Assembly: GCF_000421705.1 (NCBI RefSeq)
Contig: NZ_ATXN01000002.1
Location: 868,001-932,000, forward strand
Direction of reading: 5' to 3'
Length of the DNA: 64,000 nt
DNA from: Brevundimonas naejangsanensis DSM 23858
GTDB taxonomy: Bacteria > Pseudomonadota > Alphaproteobacteria > Caulobacterales > Caulobacteraceae
In this document: in pieces, positions 61,623 to 64,000 of the stretch
Position numbering within the stretch: the stretch's first letter is position 1
How the letters are laid out: each line of letters begins with the position of its first letter
Notes under the pieces: generated by a model
The model's input: only the letters and a program-made list of their open reading frames with translations
Told to the model about the DNA's origin: nothing
The model's database searches: none
Position numbers and translations under genes: made by a program

Positions 61623-62909
61623 ATGCGTATCGCTTATCGTCTTCTTTTGCTCGGGTCGGTCGCCGCCTGCACCCCCATGGTTCCCACGCCGCCGCAGCCC
61701 CAGCCTGCGCCGCCGCCCGTGGTCGAGCCTGCGCCCGCGACGCCTGCCCCCACGCCTCCCCCCGCCCAGACTGATCTGAGCGAGGCCTATGACCACGCCA
61801 GCTTCGACGCCTGGAAACAGAGCTTCCTGGAACGCCACGGCGGCGCGCATAAATGGGAATACGCCCGAGAACTGGAGGGCGTGACGCCCAACCCCAGCGT
61901 CGTGCGTCTGGACCGTAACCAGCCCGAATTCTCCCGCCCCGCCGGGGTCTACATCCAGAACGCCACCACCCCGGCGCGAATCGCCATGGCCCGCCAGCGC
62001 GTCGACCGCGTGCCGTGGGACGTGACCCAGAAATACGGCGTGCCGACCGAAATCCTGCTGGGCGTCTGGGCCCAGGAAAGCGCCTTCGGTCAGGTTCAGG
62101 GCGACTTCGACGTCATCCGCTCGCTGGCGACCCTGGCCTATGACGGCCGCCGTCGCGCCTGGGCCGAAGAGCAACTGAAGCACGCCCTGGACATCGTCGT
62201 CTCGGGCAAGCGCGACCGCGCGGGCCTGAAAGGCAGTTGGGCCGGGGCGATGGGCCAGACCCAGTTCATGCCCGACAACTATCTGAAGCTGGGCGTCGAT
62301 CAGAACGGCGACGGCAAGGTCGACATCTGGGGTTCGGACGCCGACGCCCTGGCCTCGGCGGCGAATCTGCTGGCTCAGGCGGGCTGGAAGCGCGGTCAGG
62401 GCTGGGCCTATGAGGTCACCCTGCCCTCCAACTTCGATTACAGTCAGGCCGAAGGGCCGAAACACCCCTGGTCCTATTGGGTCGCGCGCGGCGTGCGGCT
62501 GGCCGACGGCTCCTCCCCCAACAGCGCCGAGGCGGCCGAGGGTTCCGCTATCCTGCTGCCGCAGGGCGCCAAGGGGCCCGCCTTCCTGGCCCTTCCGAAC
62601 CACTATGTGATCCGCCGCTACAACAACTCGGTCAGCTATGCGCTGGCCATCGGCATGATCGCCGACGGGGTGGCGGGCAAGCCGGCGCTCAAGGCCTCCT
62701 GGCCCAACGACGGCCCCCTGACGCGGGATCAGAGAATCGGCGCCCAGCAGGCCCTGACGAGCATGGGCTTCGACACGCAAGGCGTCGACGGCGTCATCGG
62801 CTCCAACACCCGCGCCGCCCTGCGCCGCTGGCAACAGGCCAACGGGCGGACGGCGGACGGATACCTGACCGACGTGTTGGCGGATGAGTTGATCAGAAGA
62901 GCGCGCTGA
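61623..62909 (+). CDS. Lytic murein transglycosylase (MltB/SLT_2 type) lipoprotein
   Basis: This protein of about 428 residues has signal MRIAYRLLLLGSVAAC with lipobox VAAC, then a Pro-rich linker. The SLT_2 domain has PTEILLGVWAQESAFGQVQGDF (catalytic Glu in QES) and GSWAGAMGQTQFMPDNYLKLG, with DQNGDGKVDIWGSDADALASAANLL. The C-terminal peptidoglycan-binding domain is QQALTSMGFDTQGVDGVIGSNTRAALRRWQQ. It cleaves the glycan chain of murein from the outer membrane. A GTG at 61617 could add two residues. Confidence 0.92.
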   Translation: MRIAYRLLLLGSVAACTPMVPTPPQPQPAPPPVVEPAPATPAPTPPPAQTDLSEAYDHASFDAWKQSFLERHGGAHKWEYARELEGVTPNPSVVRLDRNQPEFSRPAGVYIQNATTPARIAMARQRVDRVPWDVTQKYGVPTEILLGVWAQESAFGQVQGDFDVIRSLATLAYDGRRRAWAEEQLKHALDIVVSGKRDRAGLKGSWAGAMGQTQFMPDNYLKLGVDQNGDGKVDIWGSDADALASAANLLAQAGWKRGQGWAYEVTLPSNFDYSQAEGPKHPWSYWVARGVRLADGSSPNSAEAAEGSAILLPQGAKGPAFLALPNHYVIRRYNNSVSYALAIGMIADGVAGKPALKASWPNDGPLTRDQRIGAQQALTSMGFDTQGVDGVIGSNTRAALRRWQQANGRTADGYLTDVLADELIRRAR

Positions 62910-62913
62910 GTCT

Positions 62914-63057
62914 CTCCCTCCCCTTCATGGGGAGGGTGGCTGAGGCGAAGCCGAAGTCGGGTGGGGGCGACGAGGCTATTTCAGCGCCGAGCCTAGCATC
63001 ACCTGGCCCTCCCCACCCGGTCGCTGCGCGACCACCCTCCCCATGAAGGGGAGGGAG
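62914..63057. repeat. Perfect 26-bp inverted repeat flanking 92 bases
   Basis: The arm 62914-62939 is the exact reverse complement of 63032-63057. Each arm holds a smaller CTCCCC-TTCAT-GGGGAG palindrome. Between them lies a shorter CGGGTGGGG/CCCCACCCG pair. It lies between the convergent transglycosylase and cysS genes; no reading frame is visible. It is a composite extragenic palindrome, possibly bidirectionally terminating. Confidence 0.8.
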
Positions 63058-63065
63058 GCGTCGCT

Positions 63066-64000
63066 TTAGCTCTTCATCCGCCAGGTCGCGCCCTGCGGGC
63101 CGTCCATGACGACGACATTCAACTCGTTCAGCCGATCGCGGATGCGGTCGGCCTCTGCCCAGTTCTTGGCCGTGCGGGCGGCCGCGCGCTGTTCCAGCAA
63201 GCCCTCGACCTCGGCCTTCAGCCCTTCGTCGACGCCCGAGAACCATTCCGCCGGATCGGCCTGCAGCACGCCCAGGATCGAAGCCGCCGCGATCAACTGC
63301 CCCTTGGCCGTCGCCACCGCCGCCTCGTCGCCCGCCGTCATGCCGCGCTCGATGTCGCTGGACAGGGCGAACAGGGTCGCCATGGCGCCCGGCGTGTTCA
63401 GGTCGTCCTCGATCGACTTCAGGAACTCGACCGGCGGCTCCACGTCCGCCGCCTCGACCCCGGCCGCGCGGTGCAGGGCGCCGTAGAGGCGGTCCAGGTT
63501 CTTGCGGCTCTGCTCCAGCAGGGTCTGGTTCCAGTCCAGCGGCTGACGATAGTGGGCGCTCAACAAGGCCCAGCGCACCACCTCGCCTGGCATGGCCTGC
63601 ACCAGATCGTGCAGCAGCAGGACGTTGCCGATCGACTTGGACATCTTCTCGGCGTCCACGGTCAGGAAGCCGTTGTGCATCCAGTAGCGGGCGTATTCGT
63701 CGTGCGCCGCGTCGCCGTGGGCGTGGCCGTGGGCGCAGACGCCCTGCGCGATCTCATTCTCATGGTGAGGAAAGACAAGGTCGATGCCGCCGCCGTGGAT
63801 GTCGATGGGCAGGCCCAGCGTCTCTTCGATCATGGCCGAGCATTCGATGTGCCAGCCGGGTCGCCCTTCGCCCCACGGCGACGGCCAGGACGGCTCGTCC
63901 GCCTTGGAGGGCTTCCACAGGACGAAGTCGTGCGGGTTCTTCTTGTAGGGAGCCACCTCGACGCGGGCGCCGGCGATCATGTCGTCCAGATTGCGCCCCG
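63066..64000 (-). CDS. cysS: Cysteinyl-tRNA synthetase (5' part outside the window)
   Basis: The visible 311 residues hold the C-terminal two thirds of a class I synthetase. The zinc-site and substrate region is [18 protein letters not shown] followed by [17 protein letters not shown]; the ATP loop is [19 protein letters not shown]; then come the anticodon-stem-contact helices and a short CysS tail. The N-terminal HIGH motif lies beyond base 64000. It charges tRNA-Cys; the odd tRNA-like gene lies about 1.6 kb away. Confidence 0.95.
   Translation of the reverse strand, partial: GRNLDDMIAGARVEVAPYKKNPHDFVLWKPSKADEPSWPSPWGEGRPGWHIECSAMIEETLGLPIDIHGGGIDLVFPHHENEIAQGVCAHGHAHGDAAHDEYARYWMHNGFLTVDAEKMSKSIGNVLLLHDLVQAMPGEVVRWALLSAHYRQPLDWNQTLLEQSRKNLDRLYGALHRAAGVEAADVEPPVEFLKSIEDDLNTPGAMATLFALSSDIERGMTAGDEAAVATAKGQLIAAASILGVLQADPAEWFSGVDEGLKAEVEGLLEQRAAARTAKNWAEADRIRDRLNELNVVVMDGPQGATWRMKS

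Overview
The window is a chromosomal segment of a high-GC alphaproteobacterium of the Caulobacterales, most like Brevundimonas or Caulobacter. The call rests on cell-cycle and chromosome genes typical of that order: rcdA at the left edge, trcR (DUF1013) at 2.9 kb, a tacA-like sigma-54 activator at 57.7 kb and gapR (DUF2312) at 60.6 kb. It is supported by coq9 divergent from rpsU, an alpha-type pst-pho cluster and a three-part proton-translocating transhydrogenase. I saw no phage, insertion sequence, CRISPR array or rRNA. Almost every base is coding, usually with strong GGAG-type ribosome sites. Several genes appear to start at TTG or GTG, and two appear to start at CTG.

Layout. 0-5.3 kb: rcdA, a DUF1192 gene, a quinone oxidoreductase, a secreted CVNH/beta-gamma-crystallin protein, trcR, and ubiX with a TIGR02444 gene flanked by two YdcH-type genes. 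5.3-14.3 kb: Lrp-type regulator, secreted DUF885 peptidase-like protein, TonB-dependent receptor, amidohydrolase and amino-acid permease, plausibly a peptide-use locus. 14.4-17.9 kb: GGDEF protein, purE-purK, coq9 and rpsU. 18-27.9 kb: ABC exporter, M23 peptidase, GDSL autotransporter, an unusual SerB-SerA fusion, hsp33 and a CPBP protease. 28-34.6 kb: phoR-pstC-pstA-pstB-phoU-phoB on the minus strand, with a good PHO box before pstC. 34.8-42.6 kb: MHYT hybrid kinase, isocitrate lyase with a divergent ScfR/RamB-like regulator and a shared operator, a universal stress protein and a metalloprotease-like lipoprotein.

42.7-48.3 kb: WYL regulator, HdeD-like protein, amidohydrolase, a small islet with foreign codon use beside a shortened DUF985 gene, and two lipoproteins. 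48.4-52.4 kb: pntAA-pntAB-(two unknown genes)-pntB and a small cytochrome oxidase subunit. 52.5-57.6 kb: serine hydrolase, M3 peptidase and a DUF4153 membrane protein. 57.7-64 kb: tacA, a lipoprotein, a repeat-bearing basic protein behind gapR, rpmJ, an odd tRNA-like gene, a lytic transglycosylase and the 3' part of cysS.

Pathway links inside the window: the ClpXP adaptor gene rcdA and its likely client tacA; the phosphate two-component system with its transporter; the glyoxylate-shunt enzyme with its regulator; and two purine steps as a translationally coupled pair. The most unusual items are the SerB-SerA fusion, the 39-bp repeat that is coding behind gapR and recurs inverted and non-coding in front of it, the tRNA-like gene with an 8-nt anticodon loop, and the CTG start of rpsU.
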